Shown in pieces: positions 38,744 to 48,161 of a DNA stretch of 64,000 bases (position 1 is its first letter; each line of letters opens with the position of its first letter). The position numbers were made by a program, and so were the translations under genes. The notes beneath the pieces were generated by a model that saw only the letters and a program-made list of their open reading frames with translations, did no database searches and had not been told where the DNA came from. This stretch comes from Planctomycetota bacterium (lineage in GTDB: Bacteria > Planctomycetota > GCA-002687715), in NCBI GenBank assembly GCA_002687715.1, contig NZBC01000048.1, positions 1-64,000 on the forward strand, in the 5' to 3' direction.

Positions 38744-40399
38744 CTACTGGACCCTCGCGTCCCAGACCATGTGCTCCCGATTCCGGGAGAACGTGCGGCC
38801 GGCGGACTCCGTCCGGAACCCCGGCACCCGCAGCACGACCTCGGTCCCGATCGGAACCGCGACGTCGAAGGCGAAGCGTCCGTGGGCGTCCGTCCTCAGT
38901 CCGCCGTAGACCGTCCCCGGCTGCGCCCGCATCTGGACGATGACATCCACATCGGGCACCGCGTGGCCGGAACGGACGTTGGAAAGCGACCCCGTGAACA
39001 TGACCGTCACGTGTCCCGGCGCCGTGCGTGGGTCGACGAGCACCGGCACCTCGAGCACCGGTGCGAACGGATGATGGTGGCACCACTCCTCCACGATAGC
39101 GCGGTGCGGCGCCCACCAGAGTTGAACTCGGACGCGACCATGGCCGCGGGCGCCGACCCACAGATGGTGGTTCCGGCGACCGCCTCCGAAAAGCGCGCTC
39201 AGCGGATCCTGCTTCGCGTCGAGGATGCGGGTCTCGAGGATGTGGTCGCCCGGGCGCAGCGTCGTACCGCCGCCCTTTCGACCCGAGCGCCAAAGCACCG
39301 AATCGATGTGCGAAGACCCCCACGCCCGAAGCACCAGCACGCCCTCGCGCGCCCACTTGCGATCGGGTCCTTCGACCCAATTCGCCTGACCGAGATGCGC
39401 CTCCCACGTGTGCTCCCAGATCATCTGCATCTTGGGAGCGAGTTCCTCGTAGACCGGCGCAGGGTGGACGTGCGGCGGCGGCGGCGCCACGACGTGCGGA
39501 ATGATGCCGTGCGCGAACTCCGCATGCGGACGTTCTCGCATGTAGCGCGCGGTCGCCTTCTCCGACGGGAACCAGATCACCTGCACCCGGATCTTGCCCC
39601 GACCGGTCGCAGCCCACTGCCAGGTGCGCCCGCGCCCACCGCGCTTGCGAATGTAGCTCTGGATGAAGCCCGGTGGCGTGACCAGGTCCTTCGACGGAAT
39701 GTTCGCCAAGAGGATGCCCGCGATCTTCTCATCGACTGAGACGACGTGGGGACCGGCCGCCACCCGCACCAGGAGCCGTCCCCGATCCACCGGCCACGTC
39801 GTAGCCGGAGCGCTGATCCACTGCTTGCGTTGTCGCACCTCCCAGGTCCGGTCCCAGATCACGGTCGTCGAGTGGATGGTGGATGGGTCGACGGTTGGCC
39901 GCGGCCGCGCTGGCGGTTGCACCGGCGGCCTGACTGGTCTCGGCTTGGGTGTCGGCTTCACGTTGGGCCGATTGGTCGTCGCCATCTGGATGCGGGTCAC
40001 CCGGTTCGCCTTCAGCAGAAACGCGATCCCCGGGACCATGTTCCAGCCCGGCTTGATGGTCTTGAGCGCCGGGTAGGCCTGGAGCACCCGTTGGCCAACG
40101 GCGCCCACGGCGATGCCTCGCCTCGTCCTCCCCTTGAACGGCAGCGCGACCTGGATGAACGAAACCCGATTCTGCGCATCCACGACGACCGTCACGCCGT
40201 TCTTCGGGAACGTGATCCGCCGGTTCTCCACGGTCGGACGCTCGGGCAGCCTTCCCGAGACCACGAGACGCTTCGCGTTCCCGAGGGCGATGGTCTTGCC
40301 GCCGAACGAGATACTCTGCGCGCCTTCGTTGATGGCCTGGCCTTGGGCCGACAGCGCCGCCACGAGGGCGAGGGACACGACGAGGGTCTTGGCGATCAT
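38744..40399 (-). CDS. Secreted protein with an internally duplicated domain and C-terminal carboxypeptidase-regulatory-like domain
   Basis: MIAKTLVVSLALVAALSAQGQA signal; repeats 'VIWDRTWEVRQRKQW' and 'MIWEHTWEAHLGQANW'; C-term 'VMFTGSLSNVRSGHAVPDVDVIVQM...GGLRTDAHGRFAFDVAVPIGTEVVLRVPGF'. Confidence 0.7.
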   Translation of the reverse strand: MIAKTLVVSLALVAALSAQGQAINEGAQSISFGGKTIALGNAKRLVVSGRLPERPTVENRRITFPKNGVTVVVDAQNRVSFIQVALPFKGRTRRGIAVGAVGQRVLQAYPALKTIKPGWNMVPGIAFLLKANRVTRIQMATTNRPNVKPTPKPRPVRPPVQPPARPRPTVDPSTIHSTTVIWDRTWEVRQRKQWISAPATTWPVDRGRLLVRVAAGPHVVSVDEKIAGILLANIPSKDLVTPPGFIQSYIRKRGGRGRTWQWAATGRGKIRVQVIWFPSEKATARYMRERPHAEFAHGIIPHVVAPPPPHVHPAPVYEELAPKMQMIWEHTWEAHLGQANWVEGPDRKWAREGVLVLRAWGSSHIDSVLWRSGRKGGGTTLRPGDHILETRILDAKQDPLSALFGGGRRNHHLWVGARGHGRVRVQLWWAPHRAIVEEWCHHHPFAPVLEVPVLVDPRTAPGHVTVMFTGSLSNVRSGHAVPDVDVIVQMRAQPGTVYGGLRTDAHGRFAFDVAVPIGTEVVLRVPGFRTESAGRTFSRNREHMVWDARVQ

Positions 40400-40518
40400 G
40401 GGTGGTTCCTCCACGTTCCGGTGATGACTCGTCCGCTTTCGAGTCTGCATCGGGGCTCAGGATAACGTTCGGACGGCGGGTCCGGTGACCTTCAGCCGTC
40501 TTGGGTAGACTCCCGCGG

Positions 40519-43392
40519 ATGCGCCCCAAGACGCTCCCGATGGCCTTCGGCCTCGCCGCCCTTCTTCTCGCCCTCCCCCCCCTCGCCGTCGGCCAGGGCG
40601 GTTTCACCCTGGACCAGGTGCTCAGTGCGCCCTTCCCGTCCTCGCTCGTGGCCGCCCCGTCGGGCGCCCGGATCGCCTGGGCCTACGTCGCTCAGGGACG
40701 CCGGGGCATCCGGGTCGCGGAGGCGCCCGAGTGGACGCCGCGGGATGTGGTCAGGTGGCCGAACGACGACGGCGCCGTGGTTTCCGTCCTCGGGTTCTCG
40801 GGAGACGGCGCGCAGGTGGTGTTCACGCGGGGATTCCCCTACAACCCCGCGAATCTCGACCGTCCCCCACGGCCCGCGCTGTTCAGGATCCCCTGGAAAG
40901 GTGGCCCGCAAGTCCGGCTGTCGTCTTCGACCACGGTCGCATTGAGCCCGAACCGGCCGCTCGCAGCCAGGATGTCCGGAGGCGACCTCACCCTGCTGAA
41001 GCTGGTAGGCGCGGCGCGCCCCTCGAAGCTCTGCGCGTTCCGCGGTTCGGCCGACTCGCTGCGCTGGTCGCCGGACGGGACCCAGATCGCGGTGCGCGTG
41101 CGACGCGCCGGCAAATCGGGGATCGCGGTGGTCGATGTCGGGACGAGGAAGATCACCCATTTGCCGATGTCCCCGACCAGGATCGGGGCGCCCGTGTGGT
41201 CCCCCGACGGACGGCGCCTGGCCCACGTCACGTTCGCCCGACGGGGCAGCCCCGGCAGCCTGCTCGCGAGGAGGCCGTACCCGAAGCCGGACGCGTGGTC
41301 GATCACCGTCGCGGATCTCGCTCCGGGCACCGTGCGGTCATCTTGGCCCGAGGACGCGAGCGCGTCGCGATGGGCGCGGGTCGCCTGGCGCGACGAGGAT
41401 CATCTCCTGGTGCTGTCCGAGCGCGACGGCTGGCGTCGGTTGTACACCTGCGCCGTCGGCGACCCGCCCGTTGCAGTCAGCCCCACTCACGCGATCGTCG
41501 AAGGCTTCACCGTGGATCGCACGCGCGGCCGTCCGGTGTTCGTCACCAACGCCCTTGACCTCGATCGGCGTCACCTGTGGACGTGGACGCCGGACCAGGG
41601 TCTCTCCGCAAGGACGCCGGGGACGGGCATCGAATGGAGCCCGGTCATCACGGGCGACGGGCGGTGGATGGCACATCTCGCTTCGAGCGCACGTCGGCCA
41701 GCGCACGTCGTCGTGAAGCCGATCGACGAGAAGTCCGTCAACGAGAAGAAGTCCCGACGACTCGACACCGACCTGCCCGCGACGTTCCCGTTGAAGAAGC
41801 TCGTAGAGCCCAAGCCGGTGATCGTGCGCGCGGCGGACGGGACGCAAGTGCACTGTCAGCTCTTCCAGGCAGCCGCCCCGGCGAAGCGACGGCCCGCGGT
41901 GCTGTTCTTCCACGGCGGACCCATCCGCCAGATGCTGCTCGGCTGGCACTACCGCCACTACTACCACTGCGCCTATGCCCTGAATCAGCACCTCGCGTCC
42001 CAGGGCTACGTCGTGCTGTCGGTGAACTTCCGGATGGGCATCGGCTACGGCGCGAAGTTCCGGGACGTGCCGGACGGGGGGCCGCGCGGCGCGTCGGAAT
42101 ACCAGGACGTGCTCGCCGCGACGAAGTGGCTCCAAGAGCAACCCGGCGTCGATGCAGCGCGGATCGGCCTGTGGGGCGGCTCGTATGGCGGCTTCCTCAC
42201 CGCTCTCGGCCTGGGCCGCAACTCCGACCTCTTCGCGGCGGGCGTCGACCTGCACGGCGTTCACGACTGGAACGCGTGGCAGAAGTGGGTCCGACGTGGA
42301 CGTTCGAGTCAGACCAACGCACTGGCCCACAAGTCGTCGCCGGTCGCCGCGCTCGATGGCTGGCGATCACCGGTCCTGCTCGTCCACGGGGACGACGACC
42401 GCAACGTCCCGTTCTCGGAGACGACGCAGCTCGCCAAAGCACTGAAGGAGCGCGGCGTTCCTCACGAGGTCGTCACGCTCCCGGGTGAGATTCACTCGTT
42501 TCTGCTCCACCAGAGCTGGCTCCGGGTCTTCGGCGCCGCCGCCGGTTTCCTCGACCGGAGACTGAAACAGAAGGCGTCGCCGGTCGCGCCCATCGCAGAC
42601 GGCGCCGCCCGCTACGAGTTCCACCTCGACGGCGTCCCCATCGAGACGTTCACGTACAAGCCGAAGAGCTATCGCGGCGAACGGATGATCATCGTGATGC
42701 ACGGAACGCTGCGCAACGCCGACGAGTATCGCGACCACGCGGTCGCGATGGGCGAGCGCTTCGGTGCACTCGTCGTCGCGCCCCGATTCGACCGCCGACG
42801 GTTCACCAGTCGGCGGTACCACCGCGGCGGCATCCTGACCGCGGATGGCAAGGCCGCCCCGAAGGGCGAGTGGACGTACCGGTTCATCCCCATGCTCGCG
42901 AGGTCAGTGCGCGAGATGGAGCAGCGAGCGAACCTCCCGTTCACCGTCATCGGACACTCGGCTGGCGGCCAGTTCGTCGCACGCATGTCGGCATTCCAGG
43001 ACACGGGCGCCGTACGTCACGTCGCGGCGAACCCCGGCTCTGAGCTATTCCCGACCCGGGACTTACCGTTCGGTTACGGATTCGGCGGACTGCCGCCCAC
43101 CCTGGCGGACGACACGGCGCTGAAACGCTACCTCGCCGTCCCGCTGACGCTCTACCTGGGCACCGCCGACGACCGGCCGGACGAGTACTTCGACCAGAGC
43201 CCCAATGCCATGAAGCAAGGGGGCGGGCGGCTTCAGCGCGGTCGCGCATGCTTCGCAGCAGCATCGAAGCTCGCCAAAGAACGCGGCTGGCCGTTCCACT
43301 GGCGAATCGTCGAGGCGAAGGGCGTCGGCCACGATCATCAGAAGATGTTCGACCACGCAGCATGCGAAGCCGCCCTGTTCGGGAAACGTTGA
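40519..43392 (+). CDS. S9-type prolyl oligopeptidase-like peptidase fused to a second alpha/beta hydrolase domain
   Basis: WD40-like propeller then 'RPAVLFFHGGPIRQMLLGWHY...RIGLWGGSYGGFLTALGLGRNSDLFAAGVDLHGVHDW...PVLLVHGDDDRNVPFSET'; second domain 'ERMIIVMHGTLRNADEYRDHAVAMGERFGALVVAPRFD...FTVIGHSAGGQFVARMSAF'. Confidence 0.88.
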   Translation: MRPKTLPMAFGLAALLLALPPLAVGQGGFTLDQVLSAPFPSSLVAAPSGARIAWAYVAQGRRGIRVAEAPEWTPRDVVRWPNDDGAVVSVLGFSGDGAQVVFTRGFPYNPANLDRPPRPALFRIPWKGGPQVRLSSSTTVALSPNRPLAARMSGGDLTLLKLVGAARPSKLCAFRGSADSLRWSPDGTQIAVRVRRAGKSGIAVVDVGTRKITHLPMSPTRIGAPVWSPDGRRLAHVTFARRGSPGSLLARRPYPKPDAWSITVADLAPGTVRSSWPEDASASRWARVAWRDEDHLLVLSERDGWRRLYTCAVGDPPVAVSPTHAIVEGFTVDRTRGRPVFVTNALDLDRRHLWTWTPDQGLSARTPGTGIEWSPVITGDGRWMAHLASSARRPAHVVVKPIDEKSVNEKKSRRLDTDLPATFPLKKLVEPKPVIVRAADGTQVHCQLFQAAAPAKRRPAVLFFHGGPIRQMLLGWHYRHYYHCAYALNQHLASQGYVVLSVNFRMGIGYGAKFRDVPDGGPRGASEYQDVLAATKWLQEQPGVDAARIGLWGGSYGGFLTALGLGRNSDLFAAGVDLHGVHDWNAWQKWVRRGRSSQTNALAHKSSPVAALDGWRSPVLLVHGDDDRNVPFSETTQLAKALKERGVPHEVVTLPGEIHSFLLHQSWLRVFGAAAGFLDRRLKQKASPVAPIADGAARYEFHLDGVPIETFTYKPKSYRGERMIIVMHGTLRNADEYRDHAVAMGERFGALVVAPRFDRRRFTSRRYHRGGILTADGKAAPKGEWTYRFIPMLARSVREMEQRANLPFTVIGHSAGGQFVARMSAFQDTGAVRHVAANPGSELFPTRDLPFGYGFGGLPPTLADDTALKRYLAVPLTLYLGTADDRPDEYFDQSPNAMKQGGGRLQRGRACFAAASKLAKERGWPFHWRIVEAKGVGHDHQKMFDHAACEAALFGKR

Positions 43393-43528
43393 ACGCGTAT
43401 TTCCCGGAATCCGTCCGTATCCCTATGCGTCCATGATGAAGGGCACCGGGGCACGCGCCGTATCAAGGTCAGGTCTGATACGCTGCGACTCCTGCGCCAG
43501 GGCACGAGAGGACCGAGCGATATCGTCC

Positions 43529-43801
43529 ATGATCGAGACCAGATCCACAGCACGGCGTCTGTATGGTCTCCGCAGTGTCCTCGTCTGCGGCCTGCTCTCC
43601 CTCACTCTTTCCGCGCAGATCGGAGAGATGGAGGAGGTCGAGGAGGAAGAAGAGGACGTCGCCACGGCCTACGTCCTCCCCTTCGTCGCCGAAGTCCACC
43701 AGCAGTCCTACAAGGACTTCAAGAAGTTCTGCGTCGAGAAGAAGTGGTCCCGTGCGTTCCGCAGCATCGGCAAGCAACTCGAGCAGACTCGTGGTCCATG
43801 A
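43529..43801 (+). pseudogene. Truncated N-terminal fragment of a secreted protein, ending in the NUDIX gene
   Basis: 'MIETRSTARRLYGLRSVLVCGLLSLTLSAQIGEMEEVEEEEEDVATAYVLPFVAEVHQQSYKDFKKFCVEKKWSRAFRSIGKQLEQT' then stops at the junction. Confidence 0.4.
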
Positions 43802-44183
43802 AGCCCGCCCACACTACCTCGCGGCGATCGACTTCGATCGCCGGCTCCTCCGGGACGTCGACCTCGAACACGTGGGCCTCGTCGCGCTTGTATTCCTCGC
43901 GGGTCGCCACGAGCCCGACGTAGCGAAGCTCCTCGGGGGGGATGTGGATGCCGGTCTCTTCCAACAGCTCGCGTGACGCCGCGATGGCGAGGCCCTCCCC
44001 TCGCTTCACGCGCCCCGCGGGGAACCCGAGCTTCCGTCGATAGGAGTTGCGAACGACGAGGATCCGATCGGCGTACGTCACCGCGACATGCGCACCGACC
44101 ACCTTCGAGCGCAAGATGAACCACGCCATGAGCTGGGCAGCGAAAGCGGCGCGCAAAGCCCACCGTATGCACGAATCGAGCAC
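43719..44183 (-). CDS. NUDIX hydrolase (C-terminus possibly altered by junction)
   Basis: NUDIX box 'GFPAGRVKRGEGLAIAASRELLEETGIHI'; residues after 'WAGFMDHE' are antisense to the neighbouring fragment. Confidence 0.85.
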   Translation of the reverse strand: MLDSCIRWALRAAFAAQLMAWFILRSKVVGAHVAVTYADRILVVRNSYRRKLGFPAGRVKRGEGLAIAASRELLEETGIHIPPEELRYVGLVATREEYKRDEAHVFEVDVPEEPAIEVDRREVVWAGFMDHESARVACRCCGTHGTTSSRRRTS

Positions 44184-44223
44184 TGGCGAAGGCTATCAGG
44201 ACGGCTGAAAACAAGAGGCGGGG

Positions 44224-44274
44224 CCCCGGCCGAGGTCACGTACTACTCAGCCCACCTGTGACCGGCGGCCGGGG
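44224..44274. repeat. Imperfect inverted repeat CCCCGGCCGAGGTCAC / GTGACCGGCGGCCGGGG in divergent intergenic region
   Basis: Direct inspection. Confidence 0.5.
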
Positions 44275-44471
44275 TGCACCCGCGGGGACGCCTCACGGAC
44301 GTCCCCTCGTCTCCGAGATCCATAGATCCCTCGCAGGGTCGCTTTCACACTCAGCGGCTTTTTTCGCGTCGCCGCCCGCCTTAAAGCCGAAAAAGGGACG
44401 GCGGTGGAATGTCACGAGGCGCAGGCCGGAATCCCGGGCGTTTCTATTCCACTTTCACAGGGAGGTTTCGG

Positions 44472-45398
44472 ATGCCGGCAGGCCCGCTGTGCCCCATCCG
44501 CGAAGACCCGGATCTCGATCAGTACGAATCGGATCTGGCTTCGCTGCAACGGTACGAGAAGGACGCAGACGCCGAGATGGCGCGCGTCGACGGACTGCCG
44601 ATCTGGAAGCCGACCGCGTACGAGCGCCACTACGTCCCGGGCTTGCGGCTCGTGGGTATCCGCGACAAGACGAACGTGGTCCTCCAGAGCACCGCCGACC
44701 TCCATATTCACACCGATTGGTCGGACGGAGACGATCTCGACGCCGTCCTGGAGCATGCGGTCGCGGCCGGACTCGACGCCATCGCGATCACCGACCATGA
44801 CGAGATCGAGGGTGCGCTCGAGGCGCGCCGTCGCGTCCACAAGCGCCGGCTGCCGATCGCGGTCGTCCCTGGGATCGAGGTTTCCAGCCGGGACGGCCAC
44901 ATTGGAGGTCTCTTCGTGACGCGGAAGATCGAGAAGGGACTCTCCGCCGAAGAGACCGTGCAGCGCATCCACGACGCCGGAGGCCTCGCGGTCGCCCACC
45001 ACCCCTACGTCCCGCGCTGGATCGAGATCGTGCTCATGCAGCGCCTCGGCTGCCGCGACCTCATCAAGACCGTTCCGTTCGACGCCATCGAGTGCAACAA
45101 CGCCGTCCCGGGGCGAGGCATCAAGTACAACCTCGAAGCCATCAAGTACATACGCGACCATCACCTGAACGTCGCGGTGACCGGCGGCAGCGATGCCCAC
45201 ATTGCGGAACTCGTCGGCAAGGGCCGCACCTGCTTCGCCGGCAACGAAGGGGTGGTCTCGCTGCGCACCGGAATCATCCACGGGTTCACGCACGGCTCCG
45301 AGGGATACTGGACCACGCGGGAGAAGGTCTCGTACTACTTCCACCTCATCCGCGCGATTGTCGCGAACGGCCTGCTGCGCCGCGGGTCGGTGAACTGA
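44472..45398 (+). CDS. PHP domain phosphoesterase
   Basis: 'STADLHIHTDWSDGDDLDAVLEHAVAAGLDAIAITDHDEIEGALEAR...VVPGIEVSSRDGHIGGLFV...GLAVAHHP...AVTGGSDAH'. Confidence 0.9.
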   Translation: MPAGPLCPIREDPDLDQYESDLASLQRYEKDADAEMARVDGLPIWKPTAYERHYVPGLRLVGIRDKTNVVLQSTADLHIHTDWSDGDDLDAVLEHAVAAGLDAIAITDHDEIEGALEARRRVHKRRLPIAVVPGIEVSSRDGHIGGLFVTRKIEKGLSAEETVQRIHDAGGLAVAHHPYVPRWIEIVLMQRLGCRDLIKTVPFDAIECNNAVPGRGIKYNLEAIKYIRDHHLNVAVTGGSDAHIAELVGKGRTCFAGNEGVVSLRTGIIHGFTHGSEGYWTTREKVSYYFHLIRAIVANGLLRRGSVN

Positions 45399-45412
45399 CC
45401 GCGGAACGGACC

Positions 45413-45757
45413 TCAACCCGCAAACGACCGAAGCGCGTCTTCCCGGGTGGCGTGGATGTCGATGACCCGATGCATGCGAACCATCTCGAACATCGAACGC
45501 ACGGGGGCGCTGATGTTCCCGAGCTTGAGGTCGCCGCCGGCAGCGTTGAGCCGACGCAGGCAAGACAGGATCGCACCGAGTCCTGCGCTGTCGACGAAGG
45601 TGACGTTCCCGAGGTCGAGCATCATTCGCACACCGGGCTGAATCTGGTCTTGGACCTCCTGCCGGAACGCCTTGACCGTTTCCGCGTCGAGGGTCCCCTC
45701 CGCCAGGGTCACGACGACGATGCCGTCGATGCTCTCGGCCGTCATCTGCATGCTCAC
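45413..45757 (-). CDS. STAS-domain anti-sigma factor antagonist
   Basis: 'TAESIDGIVVVTLAEGTLDAETVKAFRQEVQDQIQPGVRMMLDLGNVTFVDSAGLGAILSCLRRLNAAGGDLKLGNISAPVRSMFEMVRMHRVIDIHATREDAL'. Confidence 0.92.
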   Translation of the reverse strand: MSMQMTAESIDGIVVVTLAEGTLDAETVKAFRQEVQDQIQPGVRMMLDLGNVTFVDSAGLGAILSCLRRLNAAGGDLKLGNISAPVRSMFEMVRMHRVIDIHATREDALRSFAG

Positions 45758-47772
45758 TCTCCTCCGAATCCCTTGACCAAGGTCAGCACGTTCTCACCCT
45801 GCGGCGTCCGCTCATAGCGGACGTCATCCATCACGTTGCGAACGAGGAATATGCCGAGCCCGCCAGCCGACTCGTGGGAGAGGTCCGGCTCGGGTTCTGA
45901 CAGTGGGTCGAACGGCGCACCCGTGTCGCGCAACTCCAACGTGACGTGGTCCTCGGCGGGTTGAATCTCCAAGGCAAAGCACCCCGTCTCCCCCTCCGGC
46001 CACGCATGCCGGATCACGTTCGATGCGGACTCGACCACGGCGAGTTGGACATCGAACATCGTCTGCTCGTCCGCCGCCAATCCGGGCAACGCCCGACAGC
46101 GGTCGAGAACGAAACGGCGGACCGAGGACAAGGACGACATCAATGCCGGGAGCTCGAGCTTCCACAGCGCCGGACCGTCCTCGATCCGGACCACGACGCA
46201 CGACAGGTCGTCGCTCAGGCCCACGGGCCCCGCGAAGTCGGTGACGACGTCGCGCAATCGGGCAGCAATGTCCGCGGCAGGTAGCGCAGCGCAACCTACG
46301 AGCGCCGCCGCGAGTCGCTCCACTCCGAACATCTCGCCAGACCATCCCGTAGCCTCCGTCATGCCGTCCGAGTAGAGGACGAACACGTCGCCCTTGACGA
46401 AGTGCACGTCTGCGGTCTCGTACTGCGTCGAGGCGTGCATCCCCAGCGGGAGGTTCACCAGGCCATCCCACTCCTTGCGAAGCCGATCCACCCGCCCCGT
46501 CCGACGCCGATAATGCAACCCCGGCGTGTGACCCCAATCGACGTACTCGAGCCGCGACGCGCCAGGCCGGAACCGCGTGTAGACCCCCGTGGCGAACGTG
46601 TCGACCTCGATCAGGCTCTCGGCCATGTCGCGATGAACCCGCGCCACGACCTCGTCGGGAGAACCGACGTGCTTCGCGTGCACCGAAGTCGCAGCATGGC
46701 GTGTGAAGTGGTTCTTGATCGCCGCACCGACCATCGCCGCCGGGAGCCCCTTCCCCATCACGTCACCGACGATGACGTCCGTGACGTCATCGTCGTGGGT
46801 GAAGAACTCCAAGAAGTCACCGTCGACCTGGCGCGACGCCACGGACACCGCAGCGACATCCAGGCCGGGCGTGAGATCGGGGACTCTGCCGATGAGCAGC
46901 GTCTCCTGGATCGTGGCCGCGATATCGAGCTCATGCTCGAGTTGCTTGGACTGGAGATGGCGCTGCCGCAGCCGGTCGTGGTCGACGATCATCGCCGACA
47001 GCGCGCAGAGTGCGCGGAGGTGCCCCATGTGTCGCGAGTCGAACGTCCCAGCATCGTCGTGCCAGACCTGCAGGGCGCCGATCGGCCCGGACTTGAGCAA
47101 CAAGGGAGAGATCGCGACCCGGTTGGCGAGCGCGAGCTCCGGAGCGGTCTCGTCGTCGTGCCGCCACCCGTTCACGATCAGGCCCTGGCCGATCTCCAAC
47201 GCCCGACCAACGATGCCGCCGGTCCGTGGACGCGGGGAAGGCTCCGCGGTCCCTTCCCATCTGGCGGGGGTCAACGCTTCCCCGTCCGCCAACCACATGA
47301 TCGCCCGGAGACCGGGCTGGAACGCGACCGCACGCTCGATGATCGCCTGGAGCGCCCGCTCCGGCTCCAGTACCAACGCCGGATCGTCACTCAGTTCGTA
47401 CAACGACGCGAGGCTCTCGTGGGACACGAGGAGCTCTTCGCACAGGTGGTCACGATCTTGCTCCAGATCCGCGATCTGTCCGGAGAGGCAGAGAACCGCA
47501 TTGAGTCCGGCGTGCGCCGGACCGCGCACCCAGACTTCAGCCGCGTCGCCTCCACCGGAGATGTGCAGGAATCGCCAGCCATCTCCACCAGGCTTGCCGT
47601 CGAGGAACGGCGCGCCGACCTCGTGCGGACAATCAGCCGCGCGCGACAGCCATTGCACCTCGTCGCGCAATCGGACGGCGAGACTGTGCGTGGACCGCCC
47701 CGCAAGGAGCGGCTCGGTCAACCGTCGCAAGACGTCGATGAGCGGAGAGGGGATGTGCGGCGCGGTCACCAT
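45754..47772 (-). CDS. GAF-like + SpoIIE-type PP2C phosphatase + C-terminal RsbW-like HATPase
   Basis: 'LEHELDIAATIQETLLIGRVPDLTPGLDVAAVSVASRQVDGDFLEFF...VIVGDVMGKGLPAAMVGA' (SpoIIE) and 'FDVQLAVVESASNVIRHAWPEGETGCFALEIQPAEDHVTLELRDTGAPFDP...GGLGIFLVRNVMDDVRYER' (HATPase). Confidence 0.9.
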   Translation of the reverse strand: MVTAPHIPSPLIDVLRRLTEPLLAGRSTHSLAVRLRDEVQWLSRAADCPHEVGAPFLDGKPGGDGWRFLHISGGGDAAEVWVRGPAHAGLNAVLCLSGQIADLEQDRDHLCEELLVSHESLASLYELSDDPALVLEPERALQAIIERAVAFQPGLRAIMWLADGEALTPARWEGTAEPSPRPRTGGIVGRALEIGQGLIVNGWRHDDETAPELALANRVAISPLLLKSGPIGALQVWHDDAGTFDSRHMGHLRALCALSAMIVDHDRLRQRHLQSKQLEHELDIAATIQETLLIGRVPDLTPGLDVAAVSVASRQVDGDFLEFFTHDDDVTDVIVGDVMGKGLPAAMVGAAIKNHFTRHAATSVHAKHVGSPDEVVARVHRDMAESLIEVDTFATGVYTRFRPGASRLEYVDWGHTPGLHYRRRTGRVDRLRKEWDGLVNLPLGMHASTQYETADVHFVKGDVFVLYSDGMTEATGWSGEMFGVERLAAALVGCAALPAADIAARLRDVVTDFAGPVGLSDDLSCVVVRIEDGPALWKLELPALMSSLSSVRRFVLDRCRALPGLAADEQTMFDVQLAVVESASNVIRHAWPEGETGCFALEIQPAEDHVTLELRDTGAPFDPLSEPEPDLSHESAGGLGIFLVRNVMDDVRYERTPQGENVLTLVKGFGGE

Positions 47773-48161
47773 CAGTCGACCGGGGCTCCGATCCGCGGCT
47801 GCACCCCGAGCGCCTCGAGCCGACGGAGGAGGCGCTGCGGGCTCATGGGTTTCGTGAAGTGGGCGTCGGCGTCAGCCCAGCCGGATTCGTCCCGGCGGCT
47901 CTCGAACCCCTGCCCGGTGTGGATCATGATGCGGAGGTCGGGAAAGTCGCGGCGCAACTCTCTGCACAGCTCGAGTCCCGAACGCCCCGGGAGCACCACG
48001 TCGAGGATGACCGCGTGGGGCTCGAACTCCTCGACCCGGGCCCGCACCTCGTCTCCGTCGCTCTCCACCTCGACCTGGTAGCCCGCCCGCTCGAGCTGGA
48101 ACCTCATGAGGTACGCGGTGTGACGTACCTCGTCCACGACGAGTACCCGGCCACGCTCCAT
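47772..48161 (-). CDS. Response regulator receiver domain protein
   Basis: 'RVLVVDEVRHTAYLMRFQLERAGYQVEVESDGDEVRARVEEFEPHAVILDVVLPGRSGLELCRELRRDFPDLRIMIHTGQ...HFTKPMSPQRLL'. Confidence 0.88.
   Translation of the reverse strand: MERGRVLVVDEVRHTAYLMRFQLERAGYQVEVESDGDEVRARVEEFEPHAVILDVVLPGRSGLELCRELRRDFPDLRIMIHTGQGFESRRDESGWADADAHFTKPMSPQRLLRRLEALGVQPRIGAPVD

Noticed and set aside
37508-39739. 743-aa plus-strand ORF
   Set aside because: Antisense to TPR and secreted-protein frames; Arg/Pro-rich shadow translation.
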